From positions 1 through 64,000 of the forward strand of contig JBBANM010000026.1 in assembly GCA_040401995.1 (NCBI GenBank): a stretch of DNA of 64,000 nt, in the 5' to 3' direction. This DNA comes from Haliscomenobacter sp040401995 (GTDB lineage Bacteria > Bacteroidota > Bacteroidia > Chitinophagales > Saprospiraceae). Every line of letters begins with the position of its first letter. Position 1 is the stretch's first letter. Of the stretch, positions 51,959-61,760 are shown one piece after another. Made by a program: the position numbers and the translations under genes. The notes under the pieces are model-generated. The model made no database searches. It was not told where the DNA came from and saw only the letters and a list, made by a program, of their open reading frames with translations.

Positions 51959-54061
51959 ATGAACCGACTGACATTTGCTTACCCTACCTGGTTTTTGATT
52001 TTTTGCTTTCTGCTGGGATTGGGATACGCCCTGTTCTTATACTACCGCGATACTACTTTTCAGCAACAACCCCCTTGGTTGCGCTGGCTGATGGGTGTGC
52101 TGCGCTTTTTGGTAGTAGGCTTTTTGGCTACTTTTTTGTTGTCGCCTTTGTTGCGGTACAAAGAAACCGTTACCCGCAAACCCATCATCGTGGTTGCTCA
52201 AGATGTGTCGGAATCTGTCCGCAATGCGCTTCCTGGCGCAAAACGCAAGGCTTACCAAGAAAAACTAAATGCGCTGACCCAGGCATTAGGCGCTGACTAT
52301 GAAGTCAAATCTTTTTCTTTTGGCGCGACAGTTCGCGAGGGATTGGATACCGTCTACAAAGACAAAATCTCCAATTTAGCGGATATGCTCGCCACTGCTA
52401 CTGATCTGTACAGCGGCGATAACCTTGGCGCTATCGTGATGGCTAGCGACGGGATCTACAACGAGGGCAACAACCCGCTTTATTTGGCGGAAAAAAATGC
52501 GATACCTATTTACACCGTAGCGCTTGGCGATACTACTCCAAAAAAAGATTTGATCCTGAAAAGGGCGTTTTACAATAAAATCGTTTACCTCGGCGACCAG
52601 TTTAGCGTACAGATGGACATTGGCGCTATCAATTGTGCGGGTTCCGCTAGTAATGTATCGGTTTATAAGGTAGGGGAAAACGGCAACCAGCAGATTCAGC
52701 AATCGGCACTGTCGATTGACCGGGCCGACTTTTTTGCTACCCGCGAATTGGTGCTAAGCGCCGATCAACCTGGCGTGCAACATTACCGACTGGTTTTGAA
52801 CAAGGTACCGGGCGAAGCAACTACTGCAAATAACGTACAAGACGTTTTCATCGACGTGTTGGACGCTCGACAAAAAATCTTGCTGCTCGCCAATTCGCCG
52901 CACCCTGATTTGGGGGCAATTCGGGAAAGCGTCGAAGCCAATAAAAATTACCAAGTGGATGTGTCTTACATTCGCGACAACGTCAAAGCAAATATTGCCA
53001 ATTACGATTTTGTGGTGCTGCATCAATTGCCAGGAAAAGGCGTTGATTTGAGCGGCGTTTTGAGTGTTTTGGATAAAAACCGGATTCCGCGCTTGTTTAT
53101 AGCTGGCGGACAAAGTGATTTGGTAGCATTGAACCGTTTGCAAAATTTGGTAAGTATTCAATCGGATGGACGCAATACCAATGATGTTCAAGCCACCTTG
53201 GCGGGCAATTTCTCCCTGTTTTTGATTGATGAAAACTTGCGCAAGGAATTGGGGACGTTTCCGCCCATTCAAGCGCCATTTGGCGAGTTTAAAGCGGGCG
53301 GATCGGCTCAGGTGCTGATGTACCAGCGCATCCGCAAAATTGATACCCAATATCCTTTGCTGGTTTTTGGTGAAACCAATGGCGCGCGTACCGGTTTGCT
53401 CTTGGCGGAAGGCATTTGGAGATGGCGTTTGTTTAATTTCTTACAAGATGAAAATCACGATGTATTTGATCAAATGATCAGCAAAGTGGTGCAATACTTG
53501 GGCGTAAAAGAAGACAAGCGAAAATTCCGGGTCAATGTCAACAAAAACATCTTCCGGGAGAATGAGCAAGTCTTTTTTGACGCAGAACTCTACAACAAAA
53601 GCTACGAACTGTTCAACGAACCCGATGTGCAAATCGTCATCACCGGCGGGCGAGGCAAAGATTATACCTATACCTTCGACAAATCTGGTAAAGCTTATAC
53701 CCTTAATGCAGGAACCTTACCGGTAGGCAATTACCGTTTCGAGGCAAAAACCAATGTCAATGGCGAGCAACTGACTTTTAAAGGCCAATTTAGCATCGAA
53801 CCCATTCAGTTGGAACAATATGAAACAACCGCTGATCACCGTTTGCTGCGTTTGCTTAGCGAGCGTTTTGGCGGAAAAATGATCCGCCCCGATCAAATGA
53901 GCCAACTCCCTGATTTGATCAAAGCCCAGGGCAATGTAAAACCGATCATTTATACCAATACCACCACCCGTTCTTTGATCAATATGCGCTGGTTGTTTGC
54001 TTTGCTTTTGATTTTGTTGACTGGGGAATGGTTTTTGCGGCGCTATTTTGGGTCATATTGA
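51959..54061 (+). CDS. Membrane protein with VWA-like domain
   Basis: A 700-residue protein with two N-terminal membrane segments (about 10-27 and 42-63) and one near the C-terminus (about 675-692). After the first pair comes VVAQDVSESVRNALPG, a degenerate DxSxS metal-site motif, then SLGAIVMASDGIYNEG and IPIYTVALGD, the order expected of a von Willebrand A fold. Beta-sandwich segments follow. The overall plan (two TM helices, VWA, Ig-like part, TM) resembles Bacteroidota proteins linked to the Bat/aerotolerance group, but no batA-E or MoxR gene lies next to it. Expected in the inner membrane with a large periplasmic portion. Confidence 0.75.
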   Translation: MNRLTFAYPTWFLIFCFLLGLGYALFLYYRDTTFQQQPPWLRWLMGVLRFLVVGFLATFLLSPLLRYKETVTRKPIIVVAQDVSESVRNALPGAKRKAYQEKLNALTQALGADYEVKSFSFGATVREGLDTVYKDKISNLADMLATATDLYSGDNLGAIVMASDGIYNEGNNPLYLAEKNAIPIYTVALGDTTPKKDLILKRAFYNKIVYLGDQFSVQMDIGAINCAGSASNVSVYKVGENGNQQIQQSALSIDRADFFATRELVLSADQPGVQHYRLVLNKVPGEATTANNVQDVFIDVLDARQKILLLANSPHPDLGAIRESVEANKNYQVDVSYIRDNVKANIANYDFVVLHQLPGKGVDLSGVLSVLDKNRIPRLFIAGGQSDLVALNRLQNLVSIQSDGRNTNDVQATLAGNFSLFLIDENLRKELGTFPPIQAPFGEFKAGGSAQVLMYQRIRKIDTQYPLLVFGETNGARTGLLLAEGIWRWRLFNFLQDENHDVFDQMISKVVQYLGVKEDKRKFRVNVNKNIFRENEQVFFDAELYNKSYELFNEPDVQIVITGGRGKDYTYTFDKSGKAYTLNAGTLPVGNYRFEAKTNVNGEQLTFKGQFSIEPIQLEQYETTADHRLLRLLSERFGGKMIRPDQMSQLPDLIKAQGNVKPIIYTNTTTRSLINMRWLFALLLILLTGEWFLRRYFGSY

Positions 54062-54112
54062 TGGGATAGGGTAGGAACGCTTATTTATTCAAAAAAATAA
54101 CCATTAACCAAA

Positions 54113-54820
54113 ATGAAGAAGACACTGATCCTATTGTTAGCCCTTGCTTTTTTACCAGTGTTAGGTAAGAGCATTGGCGCTTACAAAACTGGCGATGAAT
54201 TGTATGTTTGGGCTGTATCCGGATTGAATCTAAGGGAAAAACCCGCGCAAGAATCGGCGAAGTTGTCCAATATCCCCTACGGTTCCAAAGTGAAAGTGAT
54301 AGGAACTTCATTGAAGAAAATTGCTTTTCAAGTCAATGAATTTACTGGATTTACCATCAAAGGCTTTTGGGTGGAAATCCAATTTGGCAATCAAAGAGGA
54401 TTTGCGTTTGATGGTTTTCTTTCCAAAATTTCCCCGCCTACCAAGGAAGAGAAATACATGGAGTTTGAGTATTTTAAACGTGTTTTTACTCAAAAATCAA
54501 CTAGCACTACACCGCCCAAAGGGACGATGACCATTCCCAGTACCTACGAGTACCACTTGTATACCAATGGCTTGTCTGGCGATTCGTATCAATTTGAAGG
54601 CGGCGTTACTTCGGGAATCACCATTCCAGTCACTTTGATGAGTTTGGAGGAAGTATACCTGCTGGCAAAATTGCTGTACAAGGAAGAAACAGGAGTGTAC
54701 CAAAACAAATATAAAGCCTCGCCGCTGAGCATCATCATAACGAGTAAAGATGAGCTCAACCAAATCGAAATCGTCAAGAAAGGTACTTACTATACCGTGA
54801 CTTTCTCGGTAGCGGATTGA
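54113..54820 (+). CDS. Secreted SH3-domain protein
   Basis: A 235-residue protein with a signal peptide (MKKTLILLLALAFLPVLGKS). Residues about 32-105 have the bacterial SH3 (SH3b) pattern: VSGLNLREKPAQESAKLSNI, then PYGSKVKVIG, then GFWVEIQFGNQRGFAFDGFL. The C-terminal 120 residues (from about KRVFTQ) match nothing I know. SH3b domains often bind cell-wall peptides. It follows the VWA-type gene by 51 bases on the same strand, so co-transcription is possible. A family I MITE-like repeat begins 10 bases after its stop. Confidence 0.75.
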   Translation: MKKTLILLLALAFLPVLGKSIGAYKTGDELYVWAVSGLNLREKPAQESAKLSNIPYGSKVKVIGTSLKKIAFQVNEFTGFTIKGFWVEIQFGNQRGFAFDGFLSKISPPTKEEKYMEFEYFKRVFTQKSTSTTPPKGTMTIPSTYEYHLYTNGLSGDSYQFEGGVTSGITIPVTLMSLEEVYLLAKLLYKEETGVYQNKYKASPLSIIITSKDELNQIEIVKKGTYYTVTFSVAD

Positions 54821-54829
54821 TATAACATT

Positions 54830-55036
54830 AGAGTGTGTTTGGATTTTTTATTCGCGCTGCAAATGGCCAAAATTCACCCCAACTTCGTTGCGAAAATACT
54901 CATGTAGCGCTGACCTGCCCCGACAAAGTCGGGGTACACTCTCCCGACTTTGTCGGGATGTACCACGTTTTTCGCGCCTCGTTGGTGCAAATTTTGTCTC
55001 ATTTTCGCTTGCGAACTAAAAATCCAAACACACTCT
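54830..55036. repeat. MITE-like element, family I, complete copy
   Basis: Ends AGAGTGTGTTTGGATTTTTTA and TAAAAATCCAAACACACTCT (20 bp). The interior also holds the local palindrome CCCGACAAAGTCGGG, nearly duplicated. It is the best-preserved copy of this family and takes up over half of the 391-base gap before 55212. Confidence 0.85.
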
Positions 55037-55211
55037 TCGGTTGGAAGCTTATTTTCGAACGGGGTATGGAGGGCATTGTGCTCTATACCCCGTTTGAATT
55101 TCAGGGCAAGTACCAATCATAATTGTCGGGCGCCACGGTTTTTTTCAAAAAGTTTAACCAATTGCTGCTTAGGATAATTATATTTGTGACAAAGGGCTAA
55201 TTTCAAATTAT

Positions 55212-57554
55212 ATGTCCAACAGAGCTATCAATTACCTACAAAAAAATCGGGTCGTCGTAATCGGCTTGTCCATTCTTGGGCTGACGCTGTTTTTTGCGTA
55301 TTGGAGTCGTTCCAAAAACGCCGGCGCCGACAATCCGATACCCGATGTCGTGGATTTCAATTACCATATCCGCCCCATTTTATCCGACCGCTGTTTCAAA
55401 TGTCATGGCCCCGATGCCAACAAACGACAGGCCAACCTCCGCTTGGATACCGAAGAAGGCGCCTACGCCGCGCTCAAGGATGATCCAAAAGCGCACGTCA
55501 TCGTGCCTGGTAGCCTGGAATTGTCGGAAGCTTTTCGCCGCATCACCACTACCGATACTTCGGAAATCATGCCCCCCGTTTCGGCTAATTTGGAATTGAC
55601 CCAAGTAGAAATCCAAATTATCAAAAAATGGATCAAACAAGGAGCTAAGTACAAACCGCACTGGGCTTTTATCTTGCCCAAAAAATCGGAGTTGCCGGGG
55701 GTAAGCAAAAAAAACTGGGTCAAAAACCCTATCGACCAATTTGTTTTGGCCAAAATGGAAGAACATGGTCTTGCTCCCAACGCCGAAGCGGATAAAGAAC
55801 GCCTGCTCAAACGGGTCAGTCTTGATCTTACCGGTTTGCTGCCCAGTGTTGCCCTACAAGACAAATTCCTCAAAGACGAATCGCCACAAGCGTATGAGAA
55901 GGTGGTTGATGAATTGCTGAAAAACGAGCATTATGGCGAAAAAATGGCCATATCGTGGTTGGATCTGGCACGGTATGCCGATTCACATGGCTATCAAGAC
56001 GACGGCCTTCGCACCATGTGGCCTTGGCGAGATTGGGTGATCCATTCGTTTAATGCCAATTATGGGTACGATAAATTCTTGACTTGGCAATTGGCCGGCG
56101 ACCTACTGGACAAACCCAGCAAAGAGATGTTGCTGGCGACTGGGTTTAACCGCAACCACAAAATCACCCAAGAGGGCGGGGTCATCGATGAAGAATACCG
56201 GGTGGAATACGTCAACGACCGTACCAATACCTTTAGCAAAACTTTTTTGGCGCTTACTTATGAATGTGCCAAGTGCCACGATCACAAGTATGACCCGATA
56301 TCCCAAAAAGACTATTACAGCACCTTTGCTTTTTTTAATCAGGTACCGGAAAAAGGCATTTTTGGCACCATCGACGCCTCTTTTGCCGATCCGCCAAATT
56401 TGAAAATCACCTCCAAGGATGTAAACGACATCCTGAAGTTCATCAATAAAAAGGATACCGCTTCGGTAATGGTGATGGTCATGCAAAACATGGACACCCT
56501 GCGCAAAACCCATGTCCTGAACAGAGGTAGTTATGATCAACCGACCGATCGGGTTGGTTTTACCGCTCCTAAAGCCATTCTGCCTTTTGATACCACCAAG
56601 TTTGCCCAAAACCGATTGGGACTAGCGCGGTGGTTGCTGGATCGCCGTAATCCGCTTACCGCTCGGGTGTTCGTCAATCGAATGTGGCAAGATATTTTTG
56701 GACGGGGAATTGTCAAAACCTCCGGTGATTTTGGTATGCAAGGGGAATTGCCTACGCACCCCGAGCTACTCGATTGGTTGGCTTTAGATTTTATGAACCA
56801 CGGCTGGAACATCAAACGCTTGATGAAACAGATGGTCCTATCAGCCACCTACCGTCAATCAAGTGAAACTACCAAAGCCAAACAAGCCAAAGATCCAGAG
56901 AATATCTACCTCTCGCACGCCCCGCGTATGCGACTGGCGGCCGAGCTGGTGCGAGATGTGGTATTGTCGAGCAGCGAGCTACTGGATACCGAGATCGGCG
57001 GCCCTAGCGTAAAACCTTATCAACCCAAGGGAATTTGGGAAGTGGCTACTTCGGGTAGAGGGTCATTGAGTCGCTATGTACAGGATCATGGCAAATCCTT
57101 ATACCGCCGCGGTATGTACGTGTTCATCAAACGCACCGTGCCGCCGCCCGCCATGCTGATTTTTGACGCCAGCAACCGTGATCAATGCGAAGTAAAACGC
57201 AGCCGCACCAATACGCCTTTGCAAGCTTTGGCCATGCTCAACGATCCACAAGTACTGGAAGCATCGCGCGTGCTGGCCGAGAAACTGATGCAAGAAAAAT
57301 CCACCACTGCGGCTAAAATCGATCAAGCTTTTCGCATGATTGTGTGTCGGAAAACCGCGGATCGCGAGAAGCAGATTTTGCTGAAATATTTTACCGACGA
57401 AAAAAACGAATTGGCGAAAAAACCAAAATTGGCCGCTCAATTACTCCAAGTAGGGGAGGCGCCAATGGTCAAAATTGCCGATCAAGTATCAGAAGCTGCC
57501 TTGATGGAAACCATTCATATGCTTTATAACCTGGAAGAAACCATAACCAAATGA
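55212..57554 (+). CDS. DUF1549/DUF1553 protein with Planctomycete-type cytochrome c domain
   Basis: A 780-residue protein with an N-terminal membrane anchor (about 13-31). Residues 45-115 hold a cytochrome-c-like domain with one CxxCH (Cys61, Cys64, His65 in CFKCHGP). DUF1549 (about 160-365, with a second CAKCHDHKYDPI haem-like motif) and DUF1553 (about 440-740) follow. This architecture with a DUF1501 partner is common in Planctomycetes, Verrucomicrobia and Saprospiraceae, where it is often near sugar or sulfatase genes; its function is not established. The stop overlaps the next start by 4 bases (ATGA), so the pair is translationally coupled. Confidence 0.92.
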   Translation: MSNRAINYLQKNRVVVIGLSILGLTLFFAYWSRSKNAGADNPIPDVVDFNYHIRPILSDRCFKCHGPDANKRQANLRLDTEEGAYAALKDDPKAHVIVPGSLELSEAFRRITTTDTSEIMPPVSANLELTQVEIQIIKKWIKQGAKYKPHWAFILPKKSELPGVSKKNWVKNPIDQFVLAKMEEHGLAPNAEADKERLLKRVSLDLTGLLPSVALQDKFLKDESPQAYEKVVDELLKNEHYGEKMAISWLDLARYADSHGYQDDGLRTMWPWRDWVIHSFNANYGYDKFLTWQLAGDLLDKPSKEMLLATGFNRNHKITQEGGVIDEEYRVEYVNDRTNTFSKTFLALTYECAKCHDHKYDPISQKDYYSTFAFFNQVPEKGIFGTIDASFADPPNLKITSKDVNDILKFINKKDTASVMVMVMQNMDTLRKTHVLNRGSYDQPTDRVGFTAPKAILPFDTTKFAQNRLGLARWLLDRRNPLTARVFVNRMWQDIFGRGIVKTSGDFGMQGELPTHPELLDWLALDFMNHGWNIKRLMKQMVLSATYRQSSETTKAKQAKDPENIYLSHAPRMRLAAELVRDVVLSSSELLDTEIGGPSVKPYQPKGIWEVATSGRGSLSRYVQDHGKSLYRRGMYVFIKRTVPPPAMLIFDASNRDQCEVKRSRTNTPLQALAMLNDPQVLEASRVLAEKLMQEKSTTAAKIDQAFRMIVCRKTADREKQILLKYFTDEKNELAKKPKLAAQLLQVGEAPMVKIADQVSEAALMETIHMLYNLEETITK

Positions 57555-58999
57555 GCGAGTTTTACAACCATCGCCTCAATGTGAATCGGCGGCATTTTTT
57601 GGGGAAAATGGCCGCCGGGGTAGGTAGCCTAGCCCTGGGATCTTTGTTGGTTCCGGATCTTTTCAAAGGTTCGCCAGACGATTTGGAAGCCCTACCACTG
57701 GGGGTGGCGCAATTTGCTCCAAAGGCCAAACGCATCATTTATTTGTTTCAAAACGGCGCGCCATCACAATTGGAGAGCTTTGATTACAAACCCTTGCTGA
57801 CCAAAATGGCTGGTCAGGAAATGCCCGCTTCCATTCGCCAAGGACAGCGCCTGACGGGGATGACCTCCAGTCAAAAGAAATTTCCATTGGTGGGTTCGCA
57901 TTTTCAATTCAAGCAATATGGCCAATCCGGTGCTTGGATCAGCGAACTTTTTCCCAATATTGCTAGTATTGCCGATGATATTTGCATCATCCGCACCATG
58001 AATACCGAAGCCATCAACCACGATCCGGCGCTGACTTTTTTGCAATCGGGCGCACAACAAGGCAACCGTCCCAGCATGGGTGCCTGGATGAGCTATGGCT
58101 TGGGCAGTGAAAACAAAAACCTGCCGGCTTTTTGTGTGTTGTTGTCGCGCGGACAGGGTAATGGTCAAGGCGTTTACTCCAAACTTTGGACCAACGGCTT
58201 TTTGGATTCTACCCATCAAGGTGTGGTGTTTAGCAGCGGCGAAGACCCTATCCTCTATCTCAATGACCCGGCTGGAACGGAGCGGGTAGCGCGGCGTAGA
58301 ATGCTCGATAACCTCTCCGAGCTCAATAGTATGGCGTACAAGGAATTTGGCGATCCAGAAATCCACTCCAAAATTCAGCAATACGAATTGGCATACCGCA
58401 TGCAAACGGCGGTTCCCGAACTGACCGACTTAAGCAAAGAGCCGGATCAAATTGTTAAAATGTACGGACCGGAATGTTTGGTGCCAGGTACTTATGCGGC
58501 GAACTGTTTACTGGCCAGGAAATTGTCGGAGTCAGGCGTGCGTTTTGTGCAGCTTTACCACCAAGGTTGGGATCAACACGGCAACATGGTCGGCGAAATG
58601 CCTTTACAAGCCAAAGATACCGATCGCGCTTCAGCGGCCTTGATCACCGATTTGAAACAACGCGGTTTGTTGGATGAAACCTTGGTGATTTGGGGCGGCG
58701 AATTTGGACGTACCAACTACGGACAAGGAGAAGTGAAAGATGGGAATTATGGTCGGGATCACCACCCGCGCTGCTACTCCATTTGGATGGCTGGAGGCGG
58801 CATTAAGCCTGGGGTATACGGCGAAACCGATGAATTTGGCTACAACATCGTGCGCGACCCCGTTCACATCCACGATTTTCACGCTACTATTTTGCATCAG
58901 ATGGGCATCAATCACGAACGCCTAACTTACAAACACCTAGGCCGGCGTTACCGTTTGACGGATATTGCCGGTAATGTAGTGCCTGGACTTATTAGTTAA
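57551..58999 (+). CDS. DUF1501 protein with Tat-like signal
   Basis: A 482-residue protein. The N-terminus NRRHFLGKMAAGVGSLALGS looks like a twin-arginine export signal. The body follows DUF1501 (sulfatase/phosphatase-like alkaline-phosphatase fold): QNGAPSQLESFDYKP, NHDPALTFLQSG, QLYHQGWDQHGNM, LVIWGGEFGRTNYGQG and GRDHHPRC are metal-site-like stretches rich in Asp, His and Glu. Export in folded form by Tat would fit a metal cofactor. It is always found with a DUF1553 partner, here the overlapping upstream gene. Its substrate is not known. Confidence 0.92.
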   Translation: MSEFYNHRLNVNRRHFLGKMAAGVGSLALGSLLVPDLFKGSPDDLEALPLGVAQFAPKAKRIIYLFQNGAPSQLESFDYKPLLTKMAGQEMPASIRQGQRLTGMTSSQKKFPLVGSHFQFKQYGQSGAWISELFPNIASIADDICIIRTMNTEAINHDPALTFLQSGAQQGNRPSMGAWMSYGLGSENKNLPAFCVLLSRGQGNGQGVYSKLWTNGFLDSTHQGVVFSSGEDPILYLNDPAGTERVARRRMLDNLSELNSMAYKEFGDPEIHSKIQQYELAYRMQTAVPELTDLSKEPDQIVKMYGPECLVPGTYAANCLLARKLSESGVRFVQLYHQGWDQHGNMVGEMPLQAKDTDRASAALITDLKQRGLLDETLVIWGGEFGRTNYGQGEVKDGNYGRDHHPRCYSIWMAGGGIKPGVYGETDEFGYNIVRDPVHIHDFHATILHQMGINHERLTYKHLGRRYRLTDIAGNVVPGLIS

Positions 59000-59035
59000 A
59001 TCAGCATTGTCCACCTTGGAAAAGCGACCTACGGA

Positions 59036-61198
59036 ATGAAACGCCTGAAGGAAATAACACCTACTTTTCTATTTGCAACCCATGTATTGCTCGTTTTTTT
59101 ATTGATTTTTCAGGGAAAAGTGCATTTGCCCATGTGGATGCAACCGCTGGGGCGCATGCACCCGATGTTGTTGCACATACCCATAGGATTGTTGGTGTTA
59201 ACGGGTTTGTTGTGGTGGGTAAAAAAAGAATTTGACCGCGCGGCGATTCAAACGGTTTTAGATGCGGTATTATCTCTGACCGCGATTACTGCAGTAACGA
59301 CGGCGCTTTTGGGTTTTTTCTTATCCCGTGAAGGCGGTTATCCCGATGGATTGTTACAAAAGCACATGTGGTCGGGAGTGGCTTTGAGTTTTTTGACTTA
59401 CGGTTTAGCCATATACAACGAGCGGCTCCAAATCAAACCCCAACGGATGGGGTATGCGGTTACCCTCAGTATAGCGGTATTGTTGCTCACGGGGCACTGG
59501 GGCGCTAGCCTGACACATGGAGAAGATTACCTTTTTTCCCAAGCAGAACAAACCAAAGAAATAGTCATTACGAAGCAGTCGCCTGTTTTTGCAGCGGCAG
59601 TAGAACCTATTCTACGCGCCAAATGCTACAGTTGTCACAATGACCAAAAACTGAAAGGGGGTTTGAACATGACCTCGGTAGAAAACCTACAACGCGGCGG
59701 TAAACACGGCGCGATATGGGTACCCAAAAATCCCGCCAAAAGTCATTTGATCGAGCGGATTCAGTTGGGGATGGAGGAAAAAAAACACATGCCTCCTAAG
59801 GGAAAACCGCAGCTTACCACCGAGGAAAGTCGCCTGATTTTTGCCTGGATCCAATCTGGCGCCGATTATAGCAAACGTTTGACCGACTTGCCAGCAACCG
59901 ATTCCTTGAAAAAATTAGCGGAACCATTTTTCAATAAAAACACCCAAGTAGTCATTACACCGCCCCGAGTGTATGACTTACCTTTTGCAGCGGATAAAAC
60001 GATAGAGAAACTCAACTCGCCATTCCGTATTGTAGCGCAGGTTGCTACTGGTTCGCCTGCCTTACAAGTCGATTTTTTGGCGAGGAAAGCCTATGAGCCT
60101 CAGCAATTGTCAGAACTGAGCGCCATTAGTGGACAATTGGTCAGTTTGGATTTATCGAATATGCCCATCAAAGACGGCGATATCAAAACTTTGGCACAGT
60201 TTAAAGTACTGGAAAAGCTATTGATCAACAACTCGGATCTTACCGGCGCTACCTTAGGGGAGTTAAAAACTTGTACCCACTTAAAAACCTTGGGATTAAG
60301 CGGTACGCAGGTTGATAAAAAGATTTTTGAAGTACTGCGGCAAATGCCCAGTTTGCAAGAAGTATACGTTTGGAACACCAAAATCACCCCGACAGACATT
60401 GCTGGTTTTCAAAAAAACAATAAAAAACCACATTTTCGCAGTGGTTATATTCCTAACGACTCATTGCAATTGCAGCTCAATCCGCCAACTTTGGTCAACG
60501 AGGATTTTGTGTTGAGTGACAATACCCCGGTTGTTTTCAAGCATTCGCTGCGCGGCGCTTTGATTCGCTACACCACCAATGGCGTTGACCCAGATACCAC
60601 TTCTTCACCGGTGTTTTCTAAACCCATTTTCCTCAATGGCTATACCGAAGTAAAAGCCCGTGCCACCAAGGATCAGTGGATTGCCAGCTCCACCGTATCG
60701 TATACTTTTTTTCGAGGAAAAATCCATGCCGACTCAGCAGCTATACTAAGCTTGTCTGAACCGGAATACCCCGGTACCGGTGCCAAAACATTGATCAATC
60801 ACAAAAAAGGGTTAATTGAGAATTTCAAGGACACCGCTTGGTTGGGGTATCGACATAGACCTTTGATTGGCTTGTTTTTTTTCAAACAACCGCAAACCAT
60901 CCAATCGCTAACCTTGAGTTTGGGGATCAATATTGGGAGTTACATCTTTCCTCCATTGGAAGTGCAAATTTGGGGCGGTAGTTCTGCGGGTAAATTACAG
61001 TTGCTCAAAACACTAAAGCCAAAACAACCAACTGACTACGAACCCAATCGCATGTTGGGTATTCAGGCAGATCTACCCAAAGACAGTAAGTACCAAGTCA
61101 TTAAAATTGTGGCCAAACCCGTTCCGAAATTACCAACCTGGCATTCTGGGAAAGGAGATTTAGGATGGGTCATGATAGATGAGGTGTTTTTTAATTAA
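59036..61198 (+). CDS. Membrane cytochrome c-type protein with LRR-like and chitobiase-type C-terminal domains
   Basis: A 720-residue protein. Residues 1-155 have four to five membrane segments with HPMLLHIPIGLLVLTG, as in DUF2231 proteins. A Planctomycete-type cytochrome domain follows with Cys197, Cys200 and His201 (CYSCH). About 330-430 are leucine-rich-repeat-like (LVSLDLSNMPIKDGDIKTLA, LEKLLINNSDLTGATLGELK). A FN3/chitobiase-like segment (IRYTTNGVDPDTTSSPVFSK) and a beta-sandwich end the protein. It starts 36 bases after the DUF1501 stop, completing a three-gene operon. Electron transfer linked to an extracytoplasmic oxidation is a reasonable guess only. Confidence 0.85.
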   Translation: MKRLKEITPTFLFATHVLLVFLLIFQGKVHLPMWMQPLGRMHPMLLHIPIGLLVLTGLLWWVKKEFDRAAIQTVLDAVLSLTAITAVTTALLGFFLSREGGYPDGLLQKHMWSGVALSFLTYGLAIYNERLQIKPQRMGYAVTLSIAVLLLTGHWGASLTHGEDYLFSQAEQTKEIVITKQSPVFAAAVEPILRAKCYSCHNDQKLKGGLNMTSVENLQRGGKHGAIWVPKNPAKSHLIERIQLGMEEKKHMPPKGKPQLTTEESRLIFAWIQSGADYSKRLTDLPATDSLKKLAEPFFNKNTQVVITPPRVYDLPFAADKTIEKLNSPFRIVAQVATGSPALQVDFLARKAYEPQQLSELSAISGQLVSLDLSNMPIKDGDIKTLAQFKVLEKLLINNSDLTGATLGELKTCTHLKTLGLSGTQVDKKIFEVLRQMPSLQEVYVWNTKITPTDIAGFQKNNKKPHFRSGYIPNDSLQLQLNPPTLVNEDFVLSDNTPVVFKHSLRGALIRYTTNGVDPDTTSSPVFSKPIFLNGYTEVKARATKDQWIASSTVSYTFFRGKIHADSAAILSLSEPEYPGTGAKTLINHKKGLIENFKDTAWLGYRHRPLIGLFFFKQPQTIQSLTLSLGINIGSYIFPPLEVQIWGGSSAGKLQLLKTLKPKQPTDYEPNRMLGIQADLPKDSKYQVIKIVAKPVPKLPTWHSGKGDLGWVMIDEVFFN

Positions 61199-61203
61199 GT
61201 TTG

Positions 61204-61367
61204 TAAAAGTTTAGGTCGCTCCCATTTTGACCAAAAAAGGTCAAATTTCAGCTATCCTTCGCCTCTTTTTTCATCCCGATTCATCGGGAATCGCCTTCAA
61301 AAAGAAGGCTCGACTAGCTAAAATTTGCCTGCTTTTTTGGTTCGAAACCGCTGACCTAAACTTTTAC
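61204..61367. repeat. Palindromic element with 15-bp perfect inverted ends
   Basis: GTAAAAGTTTAGGTC (61204-61218) and GACCTAAACTTTTAC (61353-61367). The core contains CCCGATTCATCGGGA and related arms. No other copy is in the window. The following 61368-61760 holds a terminator-like hairpin at about 61616-61648 (AAGC...AGTCT-GCAA-AGACT...GCTT then T run), and no gene. Confidence 0.75.
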
Positions 61368-61760
61368 TTAGGTTTTTCCTGAAAACCATTATTTTGTGCC
61401 GGAAAATGGGATGCCAAAGAAAATTCTAAATTATTGAGTTTTGCTTCAGGGTATTCTCCTGTTTTTTAGTCCTATTTATGCTTGGAGTCTGGCATTAGAG
61501 GCCTAGCCATAAACCGACGAATCCCACCGCAAACAGCTATGCTAACAATGCGGTGTTCAAAGATTATATTCAATACCTATATCAGCAAGTTTTTGTACAT
61601 TATTTTGTTTTGGTAAGCTAGAGTCTGCAAAGACTTTGGCTTTTTTTATTTATACCGAAGAAAATTTTATTTTTTTGAATAAAATGCAAAAAAGAATCAA
61701 ATTCATATTAAAATTGTGAACAAGTCTATTAGTTCAATTTTTTTAACTCTTGCCAACATC

